Both the position numbers and the translations under genes were made by a program. A stretch of 64,000 nt of DNA from assembly GCA_900470285.1 (NCBI GenBank), contig UCAG01000005.1, positions 62,001 to 126,000 of the forward strand. The letters are read 5' to 3'. This document shows positions 33,614 to 41,562 of the stretch, one piece after another. The notes below the pieces were generated by a model. The model did not search any database and was not told where the DNA came from. It saw nothing but the letters and a program-made list of their open reading frames with translations. Each line of letters starts with the position of its first letter. Position 1 is the first letter of the stretch. This DNA comes from Hyphomicrobiales bacterium. Its GTDB lineage: Bacteria; Pseudomonadota; Alphaproteobacteria; Rhizobiales; Rhizobiaceae.

Positions 33614-33921
33614 GGTTTACCCCATACAATTCGAATCAAATTTCCCAAACTCATTCGGGCATTTGCTAATAACGGGTAAAAACCGGATTTTCCACCCGTC
33701 AGCTTAATTCATTAATAAACAAATTGTTATTGTTGCCAAAACAACAATTTCTGGTCTGCCACAATTCTTACTCTTTTGTAAGCTGCAGGCCCAAAATAGT
33801 GGTTTTCAACGAGTGAGACAATATCAGGTTACACAGAGATTTTAAGCTTAAATATCGGTAATAAACAAAAAGCCTGCCGCGGAGATCCGTGACAGGCTTT
33901 CTGAAAAGAATTTATTTCGTA
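33614..33921. other. 308-base intergenic region upstream of the TolC-like gene
   Basis: Contains the promoter side of the TolC-like gene and the terminator of the Pcm-like gene (33869–33900). A row of A/T-rich repeats (AACAAATTGTTATTGTTG-type, near 33719–33740) is the only other feature. No gene is seen. Confidence 0.5.
33869..33900 (-). terminator. Terminator of the Pcm-like methyltransferase gene
   Basis: The stem AAAGCCTGCCGCGG/CCGTGACAGGCTTT (33869–33882 with 33887–33900, two mismatches) has a four-base loop and is followed on the minus strand by TTTGTTTA. Confidence 0.8.
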
Positions 33922-34590
33922 TCAGAATACGAATTCGGCAGCATGACGGAAGCCCGGCAGCAGTTTCACCGCAGCATTAAACACGCCGCGACGGGATACG
34001 ATGCCGTCCTCTTTCACATAAATATGCGCAACACCCATATTGCCCTGCCCTTCAATAGCAACCAGACGGCCGCCGTCTCTGAGCTGTGCCTGCAAAGCCT
34101 CGGGAACAAAATCAACAGCGCCTTCAATGATGATCACATCAAACGGGGCTTCTTTAGGGTAGCCGGCAGTCAGCTCACCACTGACAACCACAACATTGTC
34201 GCAACTCAGCGCCTGCAGCTTTTCTGAAGCGGAGGCAGCAAAATCCGCATTGCTTTCAAGAGCGATTACCGAGCTTGCAAGCTGCGACAGAACCGCTGCC
34301 AGATAGCCTGTGCCGCAACCGATATCGAGCACCACATCCTGTTTCTTGACCGATGCAAGCTGCACCAGACGGGCTGCCGGTGACGGTTCCATCAGATAGC
34401 GTGCACCTTCCGGTGTTTCTGCCAGCAGCTGATCTTCATCAATATAGGCCAGTTCACGACGGTGAGCCGGTACAAATTCTTCACGCGGAACTGCCAGAAA
34501 AGCATCCAGAACAGCAAGATCCGTCACATCCGTCGTGCGGATCTGCGTATCAACCATATTAACACGAAGCTCGCGGAAATCGGCTGTCAT
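33922..34590 (-). CDS. Protein-L-isoaspartate O-methyltransferase-family protein
   Basis: A 222-residue SAM-dependent methyltransferase of the PCMT family, which repairs isoaspartyl residues in aged proteins. The N-terminal part (VDTQIRTTDVTDLAVLDAFL, VPREEFVP) and motif I LDIGCGTGYLAAVL match the rhizobial branch, whose members differ from E. coli Pcm and may have another substrate. The usual order in related genomes places it immediately upstream of the TolC gene, as here. The start at 34590 agrees with the first homologous residues. Confidence 0.85.
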   Translation of the reverse strand: MTADFRELRVNMVDTQIRTTDVTDLAVLDAFLAVPREEFVPAHRRELAYIDEDQLLAETPEGARYLMEPSPAARLVQLASVKKQDVVLDIGCGTGYLAAVLSQLASSVIALESNADFAASASEKLQALSCDNVVVVSGELTAGYPKEAPFDVIIIEGAVDFVPEALQAQLRDGGRLVAIEGQGNMGVAHIYVKEDGIVSRRGVFNAAVKLLPGFRHAAEFVF

Positions 34591-34907
34591 AGCCCTAAAC
34601 CTTTCCTGTGCGTTTGACGCACGTCATAATCTCAATCTCACATTGCAGCTTGCCTGACCGTGGCGGCAAGCCTGATCGGGTTTAAAATTTGCTGCAACAT
34701 TCTGCAATAAACACAGAAGCATTATACAGGCAGAAACCTGTACTTCTATGAAAATCATTTTTGCTGATTTGGCAAAAATACACCGCGCAGTCAATCAAAG
34801 ACCGACATTCCTACCGCGCCCATAGTGCCGCATGGCTGATAAACCGCTCACATTTTTGTTTTTCAGCTGCAAGATACAGAGATTTATATCAGTAAAATTA
34901 TACCGCT
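34591..34907. other. 317-base intergenic region
   Basis: Upstream of the Pcm-like gene. Contains a short hairpin, CTTGCC-N9-GGCAAG (about 34649–34671), and otherwise AT-rich sequence. An open plus-strand frame starting at 34832 lies mainly antisense to the small gene at 34908–35153 and is not accepted. Confidence 0.4.
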
Positions 34908-35153
34908 TCAGGGCTGCAAGGAGATCACGTTTTTTTTGTTCCGGCGCTTTTCACTTATATCCAGAACCGTCTCATAAGGCTGACCGGCATGGCTGGCAGC
35001 ACAGATTGCAGAAAGATCAATCCCTTTTGCTTTTAACTGACTCAGCGCTGCATCTGGTAAAATACGTGCAGCTATCCGTATCAGCGGAAGCGGAACATTC
35101 ATTTTCCTCCCGAACTGACCGTCAGTATATTTTTCAATAACCAGCCTTGTCAT
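34908..35153 (-). CDS. Small conserved hypothetical protein
   Basis: An 81-residue protein beginning MTRLVIEKYTDGQFGRKMNV. The pattern (a strand, LPLIRIAARILPDAAL, a helix LKAKGIDLSAICAASHAGQP, and a final VLDISEKR..KNVISL) is reminiscent of the small domains of LiaX/YvlB-like proteins, but I would not assign the family firmly. A strong ribosome site, GAGGGAGCA, stands directly before the ATG at 35153. An upstream in-frame start at 35195 is less likely. Alone on its strand. Confidence 0.6.
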   Translation of the reverse strand: MTRLVIEKYTDGQFGRKMNVPLPLIRIAARILPDAALSQLKAKGIDLSAICAASHAGQPYETVLDISEKRRNKKNVISLQP

Positions 35154-35464
35154 TGCTCCCTCTCTCATTTTCACCCGCTTATTTCCGGCAGGCAAGCATG
35201 CACATGCAATTTATATACAGGGAACCGGAACGGCAAATTGTTCCTAAGTTTCAAGCAAAATAACGACGGCGCTTTGACAACATGCCGACAAATATCTAAA
35301 CACTGGCATTATGAGTAAAGTCGAATCCGCAACCCGCTCAGCCGTAAATTTCATCATCTGAAGAAAATTTACGGCGTAACATTCAGAAGCCACGCTCTGC
35401 CGGTTGTTTAAACGCCGCTGCATGATTGCTTTTGTATGCACGCCTCACAGCGTGGATTCGACAT
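35154..35464. other. 311-base intergenic region between divergent genes
   Basis: Separates the small hypothetical gene and the FloR-like exporter, which diverge. It should contain both promoters. I see no clear operator or leader peptide; in particular no short open frame with an attenuator hairpin, which some chloramphenicol/florfenicol exporter genes have, was recognised. Confidence 0.4.
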
Positions 35465-36685
35465 ATGTCTTTCTATAAAAACAAATCTTTGCAACCCGCA
35501 GAGGGCATTCTGCCGGTGCAATGGAGTTTTAGTCTTGCTGCGGCTCTGTTTCTCATGGCGCCGTTTGATCTTCTGGCATCTATGGGAATGGATATTTACC
35601 TGCCTGTCATTCCGCATATGTCGGAGGTTCTGCAGACCAGTCCTGAGATGGTACAGCTTACACTCAGCCTCTATCTGGGCGTGCTTGGTACCGGTCAGCT
35701 TATCTTCGGCCCTCTCTCGGATAAGATCGGTCGAAAACCGGTTTTACTGGGTGGTGTACTGATTTTTTCATGTGCCTCTGCAGGGTTGGCGATCACCGGC
35801 TCTGCCCATGTTTTTCTTGCTTTGCGTTTGCTGCAATCCGCAGGTGCTGCAGCAATGCTGGTGGCAACTTTTGCTACTGTGCGGGATGTTTATGCGCAAC
35901 GCCCAGAAGGCGCGGTAATCTACAGCCTGCTCGGCTCTATGCTTGCTTTTGTTCCTGCGCTTGCACCACTGATCGGTGCTTTGCTGGATATCCGGTTCGG
36001 CTGGCGCAGTATTTTCTGGGTACTGGCGGCACTTGGTGCTTTAGCGGGTTTACATGCCGCATGGCGCTGGCCGGAAACCCGTATGCCAAGCCTGACAAAA
36101 TCACAGGGAAAACTGCGCTCCATTCTCGGGAGTAAGCCATTCTGGACTTATACAACCGGCTTCAGTGCTGCAATGGGCTCATTCTTTGTGTATTTCTCCA
36201 CTGCCCCGCTTTTGCTGATCACTGGTCTTGGCCTGTCACCGGTCACGTTCAGCCTGTGTTTTGCCAGCATTGCCATTGTTATGGTGATTTTTGCCCGCTT
36301 TGCCCGTTTTTATACGCAATGGTGGGGACTGCTCGGCACATTAAGACGCGGTATGCTTCTTATCATGTGCGGCGGCGGACTATTGTTGCTTTCCGGCGGG
36401 GCTTTGCAGCTTTCTGTGCCTGCCTTCATAGTCTCTATGTGGGTCGTCGCGGCGGGCATTGCCCTCACCTGCTCGGTAACAGCAAACGGAGCACTGAAGA
36501 GCTTCGGCGATTATGCAGGTATGGCAACAGCCATTTATTACTGCATTGAAAGTCTGATTGTCAGCATTGCCGGAACATTTGTGGTCGTGCTGCTTGGCGG
36601 CGATACAATTCTGCCTCTGGCTGTTTTCACCATCACATCAGCGCTTATTACTCTGGTGCTGACAAAAGCGATCAGCGCAGAATAA
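35465..36685 (+). CDS. FloR-like MFS drug exporter (Bcr/CflA group)
   Basis: A 406-residue inner-membrane protein with about 12 membrane segments, almost exactly the length of FloR (404). From memory of FloR, long stretches agree closely, such as LLASMGMDIYLPVIPHM, MVQLTLSLYLGVLGTGQLIF, GPLSDKIGRKPVLLGG, MLVATFATVRDVYAQRPEG and LAFVPALAPLIGALLD. FloR-type pumps export florfenicol and chloramphenicol. The ATG at 35465 is preferred over an upstream TTG; its ribosome site is weak. No mobile element is next to it and its composition matches its neighbours, so it may be an intrinsic relative rather than an acquired resistance gene. Drug specificity is inference. Confidence 0.85.
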   Translation: MSFYKNKSLQPAEGILPVQWSFSLAAALFLMAPFDLLASMGMDIYLPVIPHMSEVLQTSPEMVQLTLSLYLGVLGTGQLIFGPLSDKIGRKPVLLGGVLIFSCASAGLAITGSAHVFLALRLLQSAGAAAMLVATFATVRDVYAQRPEGAVIYSLLGSMLAFVPALAPLIGALLDIRFGWRSIFWVLAALGALAGLHAAWRWPETRMPSLTKSQGKLRSILGSKPFWTYTTGFSAAMGSFFVYFSTAPLLLITGLGLSPVTFSLCFASIAIVMVIFARFARFYTQWWGLLGTLRRGMLLIMCGGGLLLLSGGALQLSVPAFIVSMWVVAAGIALTCSVTANGALKSFGDYAGMATAIYYCIESLIVSIAGTFVVVLLGGDTILPLAVFTITSALITLVLTKAISAE

Positions 36686-36691
36686 GTCAGT

Positions 36692-36728
36692 ATATGGCAC
36701 CGGCACAGTTTGTTGATCGGTGCCATAT
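36692..36728 (+). terminator. Hairpin after the FloR-like gene
   Basis: A perfect 11-bp stem ATATGGCACCG/CGGTGCCATAT (36692–36702 with 36718–36728) starts 7 bases after the stop. It lacks a U-tract, so termination is probable but unproven. Confidence 0.5.
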
Positions 36729-36791
36729 TGCGGCAGGTTGTAATCCGGCGTAGATCAGCGCAAACGGATTAAAGACTGACTGGTATCTGAC

Positions 36792-37187
36792 ATGCTCCGC
36801 CTGTTTAAAATTTCACTTCTTGTTTGCTGCCTGTCAGTACCGGCGGCAGCACAGGCGGAAGGCGATATCAAAAACGGCGAGAAAATTTATCAAAAATGCC
36901 GCTTCTGCCATATACTTAATCAACCGGTTAATCGTATGGGGCCGCATTTGATGCAATTGCAGGGACGTAAGGCAGGCTCAGTTGAAGGCTTTCAATATTC
37001 CGCCGGTATGCAACAGGCTGGTGAAGACGGTCTGATCTGGAATGACGCAACGCTCAAAGAGTTTCTGACATCACCTAAAACCATGATCCCCGACACAACA
37101 ATGCGCTTTTGGGGGCTTTGGGAAGGGCAGATTGATGATTTGCTGGCTTATCTTAATGCCCAAGCGGAAGCGACGCCCAAGCCTTAA
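36792..37187 (+). CDS. Periplasmic class I cytochrome c
   Basis: A 131-residue protein with a Sec signal peptide (LRLFKISLLVCCLSVPAAAQA, cut before EGDIKN) and one haem site CRFCH around residue 40. The pattern GEKIYQKCRFCH, then NRMGPHL and the late Met-containing SPKTMIPDTTM, is that of cytochrome c2/c-550-like electron carriers. The partner oxidase or reductase is unknown, and no respiratory complex gene is nearby. It lies between the FloR-like gene and a GST gene, all in the same direction but with terminator-like hairpins between. Confidence 0.9.
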   Translation: MLRLFKISLLVCCLSVPAAAQAEGDIKNGEKIYQKCRFCHILNQPVNRMGPHLMQLQGRKAGSVEGFQYSAGMQQAGEDGLIWNDATLKEFLTSPKTMIPDTTMRFWGLWEGQIDDLLAYLNAQAEATPKP

Positions 37188-37339
37188 TTGTCAGCTTTCG
37201 ATTTAAAACCGTTCTGCCGGTTTATAAATGGCGGCTTCTGCTTCTTATTGATCTGAATGCAGGAAAAATGTGCTAATCCTCTGTACCGGATAGCGATTTC
37301 ATGGAATGACTGTTGCATCAGCATCAGGACGCATATTCC

Positions 37340-38035
37340 ATGTACACACTCTATATTGCGAATAAAAATTATTCCTCATGGTCACTCAGACCATGGCTTT
37401 TGATGAAGCAGCTGGACATCCCGTTCGAAGAAATTCTGATCCCATTTGGCAGCGCAGACTGGGATAAAAACCCGTCACCGACAGCACAGGTTCCCTGTCT
37501 TTCAGAAAAACAAGGTGACGATAGTATTATTTCAGTCTGGGATTCGCTCGGTATCACCGAATATCTGGCAGATAATCATCCGCAAATCTGGCCGCAGCAT
37601 AAAAAAGCCAGAGCCTGGGCACGCTGCGCAACAGCGGAAATGCATTCCGGTTTTCATTCACTGCGTTCAATATGCACCAATAATATCGGTTTGCGCATTG
37701 ATGTCAGCGCGCAAACAACACCTTCCCTGCTGAAAGATATCAGCCGCATTGATCAGCTCTGGAATGAAGGGTTGGATATGTTTGGCGGGCCGTTTCTGGC
37801 GGGGGCTGAATTCAGCGCTGTTGATGCGTTTTTTGCGCCGGTCGCTTTCCGCTTCCAGACCTATGGTATCAAACTCAGCGACAAAGCAGTAACCTATGCT
37901 GCCTGTTTGCGTGATCTTCCTGCGATGCAGGATTGGTATGCTGCAAGTCTTGCTGAGATCTGGCGTGATGAGCCGCATGAGCTTGAAGCTCGTAATGCAG
38001 GGCCATGGTTGCAGGATCTCAGGACTGTCAGATAA
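37340..38035 (+). CDS. Glutathione S-transferase-family protein
   Basis: A 231-residue cytoplasmic protein. The N-terminal thioredoxin-like domain begins MYTLYIANKNYSSWSLRPWL, with SxSxRPW giving the catalytic serine typical of beta/zeta-like bacterial GSTs. The all-helical C-terminal domain follows from about residue 85, with the conserved SAVDAFFAPVAFR (a family N-capping Asp). The substrate is unknown. The ATG at 37340 is preferred over the upstream TTG at 37313. Convergent with the WYL-only gene across a strong hairpin. Confidence 0.88.
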   Translation: MYTLYIANKNYSSWSLRPWLLMKQLDIPFEEILIPFGSADWDKNPSPTAQVPCLSEKQGDDSIISVWDSLGITEYLADNHPQIWPQHKKARAWARCATAEMHSGFHSLRSICTNNIGLRIDVSAQTTPSLLKDISRIDQLWNEGLDMFGGPFLAGAEFSAVDAFFAPVAFRFQTYGIKLSDKAVTYAACLRDLPAMQDWYAASLAEIWRDEPHELEARNAGPWLQDLRTVR

Positions 38036-38047
38036 AAAGAGAAGTCT

Positions 38048-38081
38048 TCCGTATAGCGGTCCCGCAGGATCGCTGTACGGA
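38048..38081. terminator. Terminator between convergent GST and WYL-only genes
   Basis: The stem TCCGTATAGCGGTCC/GGATCGCTGTACGGA (38048–38062 with 38067–38081, G·T pairs or two mismatches) has a four-base loop, followed on the minus strand by CTCTTTTTA. Confidence 0.75.
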
Positions 38082-38098
38082 GATAATTTCAAACGAAC

Positions 38099-38416
38099 TT
38101 ACTCGATATCAATCGAGGTGTTGAAGCTTTCAAAACGCCAAACGACCTGTGCAACGGATTCATCATAAGGATTATAATCCGCCCGTGCCCGCAGAAAACG
38201 TTTTTGAGACAGCGTTACATTTGAAATCAGCGGAACAAGAAATTGCTGCCAGCCGGACTCGCTGCGATGAGCAACAACCCAGCCATTCAGAACCATATTT
38301 CCATGTGCGGAATAGCCAAGCAAATAGGGCTCGATGATCCAGCGAAATGATTTATAAATAAAACGAACTTGTCTTCTCTGCCGAATTGCGTCGCAGAGTA
38401 TTGGAAATGCCATCAT
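38099..38416 (-). CDS. Stand-alone WYL-domain protein
   Basis: A 105-residue protein matching the WYL ligand-sensing domain alone: LCDAIRQRRQVRFIYKSFRW, IEPYLLGYSAHGNMVLNGW, FLVPLISNVTLSQKRF. No helix-turn-helix is attached and no DNA-binding gene is adjacent, unlike the full-length WYL regulator at 6218–6898. GGAGGGG precedes the ATG at 38416. Single WYL proteins are common in Hyphomicrobiales but their role is unknown; they may bind nucleic acid or a small ligand. Confidence 0.7.
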   Translation of the reverse strand: MMAFPILCDAIRQRRQVRFIYKSFRWIIEPYLLGYSAHGNMVLNGWVVAHRSESGWQQFLVPLISNVTLSQKRFLRARADYNPYDESVAQVVWRFESFNTSIDIE

Positions 38417-38672
38417 GCGGTACCCCTCCCGCGTTTTGGGGTGCAATGACAGAAGTCAAGGTTAATTTCAAGGGAAAATGAAGAATATATACTATAGTCG
38501 AAAACAGAATTAAAAATTATATATAAGTAATTTATGTATTATTTAAATATTTAATTATTAATTGCGCTATTCATTTCATCATACATGACATGTTTCATTG
38601 TTGCAAATGTTGTAAAGACCTATAGACTGAAGCTGTTGTTATTAAACAGAAATGGAAAATCAGGAGTATGTA

Positions 38673-38888
38673 ATGATTTTCAAGGCAACCACGCTCATTG
38701 TTTCTCTTCTGTTTATCGGGCTGCCGCTGTCGGTTGTAATTGCAGCTTTTGCTGAAAGAAAATATCTTGAGGCAAAATCCGGCTCTCAATATGCGGAAAT
38801 CAAAGCTTTCGGCATCTGGGTTATCTCCTTGATTGTTATTTTCAGCATTATTCTGTTTTTCACCAATATGGTTGCTGCCTTTATCTGA
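38673..38888 (+). CDS. Small two-span membrane protein
   Basis: A 71-residue protein with two hydrophobic helices (about 7–26 and 47–68) and a short charged loop AERKYLEAKSGSQYAEIKAF between them. AGGAG stands six bases before the ATG at 38673. I do not recognise the family. Upstream, 38417–38672 is very AT-rich and has no other gene. A good terminator follows, shared with the convergent DoxX gene. Confidence 0.65.
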   Translation: MIFKATTLIVSLLFIGLPLSVVIAAFAERKYLEAKSGSQYAEIKAFGIWVISLIVIFSIILFFTNMVAAFI

Positions 38889-38908
38889 TTGCACCAGATA
38901 TTTCATCG

Positions 38909-38937
38909 GCAGTCACTCCCATAAAAGGAGTGACTGC
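38909..38937. terminator. Bidirectional terminator
   Basis: A perfect 11-bp stem GCAGTCACTCC/GGAGTGACTGC (38909–38919 with 38927–38937) with a 7-base loop lies between the small membrane gene and the MFS–DoxX operon. Confidence 0.75.
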
Positions 38938-38951
38938 TTATTATGTATTGC

Positions 38952-39365
38952 TCACCAGCAGCTGCGGGCTTTGTAGCGGGAATAGAGGGCAAATACAGCC
39001 AAACCACCGATAACTGAGGCGTGTTCCAGAGCGACAGTCATATCACGGAAGGCTTCTTCCCCTTCTTTCGCCCAGAACGGGTGCGCAACAGGTATCGTCA
39101 GCACCGTAAAGACCGCCAGCGCGCCGGTTGCCAGCCAGACACCTTTGTTACAGATAATCATCAGCGATGCACCGATTTGCAGGATCATTGTCACAAGATT
39201 ATAAACCCAGCCCGGCTGCAGGCCAAAGTCATCCATGATCCCTGCACTCGCTGTGAAATCAAATAATTTTGCCAGACCACTCGTCCAGAAAACCAGTGTA
39301 AGCAGAATTCTCGCCAGAATATCAAACCAGTTAGAATCCAGTATTTTTGCAATAATGTCAGGCAT
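38952..39365 (-). CDS. DoxX-family membrane protein
   Basis: A 137-residue inner-membrane protein with four hydrophobic segments in the DoxX pattern (DILARILLTLVFWTSGLAKL, then FGLQPGWVYNLVTMILQIGA, VFTVLTIPVAHPFW). DoxX proteins appear with quinone or redox stress functions; MexG of Pseudomonas, in the SoxR-controlled mexGHI-opmD operon, belongs here. It starts three bases after the stop of the MFS gene, so the two are one operon under the SoxR box at 40991–41008. Ends at a bidirectional terminator. Confidence 0.88.
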   Translation of the reverse strand: MPDIIAKILDSNWFDILARILLTLVFWTSGLAKLFDFTASAGIMDDFGLQPGWVYNLVTMILQIGASLMIICNKGVWLATGALAVFTVLTIPVAHPFWAKEGEEAFRDMTVALEHASVIGGLAVFALYSRYKARSCW

Positions 39366-39368
39366 GGC

Positions 39369-40835
39369 TTATCTCTCACCTCCGGTAAGACGTATGACTT
39401 TCATCGCCATGAAAACGGCCAGAACCGGAGCTGCAGCAAAAATACCCGCCAGCCATAGAGAAGCATTAGAAGCCCCCGCTATATCGCTTGAATCCGATAT
39501 GCCTGCAAAATTAGCAATCATACCGGCACAGGCTGTACCGAATGCAATGGCGAATAATTGCACTGTGGTCATACCTCCGGAGGCAAGATCCTGTTCGGTT
39601 GACGGTGCACTCTGGTAAACCCTTGTGACCAGACCCGGCCATGCCAGACCAATGCCAAAGCCGATCAGAACCAGCCCGATACAGACAGGCAGCAAGTATG
39701 TCCAATTCCCGCCACCGTTGACCGGCATGAAAATGGCAAACAGGATTAAGCCTGTCAGCACCATCACCGGACCTAAGAAAATCAGAAAACCACTGCTACT
39801 CTGCCAGCGTGAACTGAGAAATGATGCTGCTGTCCAGCCAATTGCCATCAGCGCTGCAAGATAGCCTGCCCAGAGCGGAGTCTGACCATGCAATTTCTGC
39901 AACAGATAGGGTACATAAATTTCCGGCTGCATACTCATCATCAGCAGAGCAATCATCAGATAGAGCGCGCCCAGCGGCGTGGAAACATTGAAAGCCTTGC
40001 GAGGTAACAGGCGCGATCTGGCATTCATATCCACGAGAGCGATGGCGGCAATCATGGTCAGCGCACTGGCCAGACCGATCATGTTCCATGACAGTTCTTT
40101 TGACAGGCTGCCGGCAGAAACTGCCAGGACTGCGCCGGTCAGCAGAATAAGCTGTAAAACCGGTATGGAAGATTGCTCATTCTTATCCCAGCTGCGCTTT
40201 GGTAAAGTTGTGAAAGCCAGCACGGCAAACAAAGCCGCAAAGGGCAGCAAAGACCAGAAAGCCGCACGCCATGCGCTATATTCGGCGAAAACGCCACCGA
40301 TTGCAGGGCCAATAAGAGTTGCAACGCCAAACATGGCTGAGATCAGACCAATCGCCCGCCCCCATAGATGCTCAGGTAAAACAATCCGTGTCAGCCCATA
40401 GGCAAGCGCATAAAGAAAACCACCGCCAAGTCCCTGTACAGTGCGCCCCAGCAGCATAACCGGCATATTGATTGCCAGCGAACAAATCAGTGTGCCGGTG
40501 CCAAACAGCAATGTGGCTACCAGATAGGCGCCGCGCGGCCCTGTGCTTTTCAGTAATTTAGCGGTCAGAGCCGCACCCAGAATAGATGCGACTACGAATA
40601 ATGTTGTTGTCCATGCATAAAAATCCAGCCCGCCGATTTCAACGATCACGGAAGGCATAACCGTCGTGGCGATATACATATTTACGGCATGCAATGTTAC
40701 GCCACCCGCGAGGGCAAGCGCATAGATTCCGTTTTTTCCGCTGAACAACTCGCCCCAGCCGGCCGGAGCGCTATCTCTTTTTACCGTGGCGGCATCAGCA
40801 CCGGCTGATACTACGCCCGTCGCATCATTTCTCAT
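39369..40835 (-). CDS. SoxR-controlled MFS transporter
   Basis: A 488-residue exporter-type MFS protein with about 14 membrane segments and the early motif AKLLKSTGPRGAYLVATLLF (motif A variant) and LGRTVQGLGGGFLYALAYGL (motif C/B region). It resembles the DHA2-like drug:proton antiporters. GGAGAGCCGAC precedes the ATG at 40835. Its promoter has a SoxR box in a 19-base spacer, so it should respond to redox-cycling compounds. PA3718 of Pseudomonas is a known SoxR-controlled MFS pump; whether they are orthologues is not established here. Confidence 0.9.
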   Translation of the reverse strand: MRNDATGVVSAGADAATVKRDSAPAGWGELFSGKNGIYALALAGGVTLHAVNMYIATTVMPSVIVEIGGLDFYAWTTTLFVVASILGAALTAKLLKSTGPRGAYLVATLLFGTGTLICSLAINMPVMLLGRTVQGLGGGFLYALAYGLTRIVLPEHLWGRAIGLISAMFGVATLIGPAIGGVFAEYSAWRAAFWSLLPFAALFAVLAFTTLPKRSWDKNEQSSIPVLQLILLTGAVLAVSAGSLSKELSWNMIGLASALTMIAAIALVDMNARSRLLPRKAFNVSTPLGALYLMIALLMMSMQPEIYVPYLLQKLHGQTPLWAGYLAALMAIGWTAASFLSSRWQSSSGFLIFLGPVMVLTGLILFAIFMPVNGGGNWTYLLPVCIGLVLIGFGIGLAWPGLVTRVYQSAPSTEQDLASGGMTTVQLFAIAFGTACAGMIANFAGISDSSDIAGASNASLWLAGIFAAAPVLAVFMAMKVIRLTGGER

Positions 40836-40981
40836 GTCGGCTCTCCAAAATGCGCGTAAACGCAAAGATCCCTTCGCTGCCGCAAGTCATCACCGGATTT
40901 TCACGGAGAATTCATGCAGCATCTCAAAAGAATGCCGTGACAACCGGACTAAAATGACAAGTTGTCGCAAGCACCGACACG

Positions 40982-41012
40982 CTTATAGAACCTCAACCAA
41001 AGTTGAGGTCAA
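40982..41012 (-). promoter_or_regulatory. SoxR-dependent promoter of the MFS–doxX operon
   Basis: On the minus strand a −35 TTGACC (41012–41007) and a −10 TATAAG (40987–40982) are 19 bases apart, the over-long spacer typical of MerR-family activation. The 18-bp palindrome CCTCAACCAAAGTTGAGG (40991–41008) fills the spacer and matches the SoxR-box plan CCTCAAG-N4-CTTGAGG. Confidence 0.9.
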
Positions 41013-41032
41013 GCCGTATTTGTATTGTTGTG

Positions 41033-41491
41033 TTAAAGTTTTTTTCTCAGCAGGCGGCGCGGCCCTGCCCCTTGCTCGCCAAGTTCATCGTCCGGATTAC
41101 GCAACGGACAATCGGCCAGAGAAAGGCACCCGCAGCCGATACAGGTGGCAATCTGATCGCGCAGCTGCATCAGGCTGACAATGCGCTCCTCCAGCATCTC
41201 TTTCCATGCATCGGTAAATTGCCGCCAGTCCCGTGCTGTCGGCACATGGTCATGCGGGAGATCTTCCAGTGCGTCACGAATAATCGACAGGGAAATTCCG
41301 GCACGCTGGGCAATGCGGATAATGGCAATACGGCGCAGCACCGCACGGTGATAGCGCCGCTGATTACCTGCTGTCCGCCATCCGGCTATCAGCTCTTTTG
41401 CTTCATAAAAATGGATGGTGGAAACAGGAACACCGCTGCGGCGGGCAACATCGCCCACCGTCAGCGTTTCTTTGAGTTTACCCGATGACAT
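41033..41491 (-). CDS. soxR: Redox-sensing MerR-family activator SoxR
   Basis: A 152-residue regulator sensing redox-active compounds or superoxide through a [2Fe-2S] cluster. The winged helix (LTVGDVARRSGVPVSTIHFY, EAKELI) and dimer helix are standard. The cluster cysteines are at 117, 120, 122 and 128 with the exact C-x2-C-x-C-x5-C spacing of SoxR, in CIGCGCLSLADCPL. The start at 41491 gives almost the E. coli length (154). A box-like site overlaps its own promoter. It lies just upstream of the MFS–DoxX operon it is expected to control. Confidence 0.95.
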   Translation of the reverse strand: MSSGKLKETLTVGDVARRSGVPVSTIHFYEAKELIAGWRTAGNQRRYHRAVLRRIAIIRIAQRAGISLSIIRDALEDLPHDHVPTARDWRQFTDAWKEMLEERIVSLMQLRDQIATCIGCGCLSLADCPLRNPDDELGEQGAGPRRLLRKKL

Positions 41492-41498
41492 AATCAAA

Positions 41499-41516
41499 CC
41501 TCAAGATTAGATGAGG
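41499..41516 (-). promoter_or_regulatory. Second SoxR-box-like site, upstream of soxR
   Basis: CCTCAAGATTAGATGAGG keeps the outer CCTCA/TGAGG halves of the SoxR box at the right 18-bp length, eight bases from the soxR start codon. Autoregulation is likely. The nearness to the start codon suggests a very short or absent leader. Confidence 0.65.
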
Positions 41517-41562
41517 TATGGTAAATCAGGTTACGTATTAAATACAGGCATTCACGAAAATG

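Noticed and set aside
34832-35140. 102-codon plus-strand frame
   Set aside because: Mostly antisense to the small minus-strand gene at 34908–35153, which has a strong ribosome site and a more protein-like sequence.
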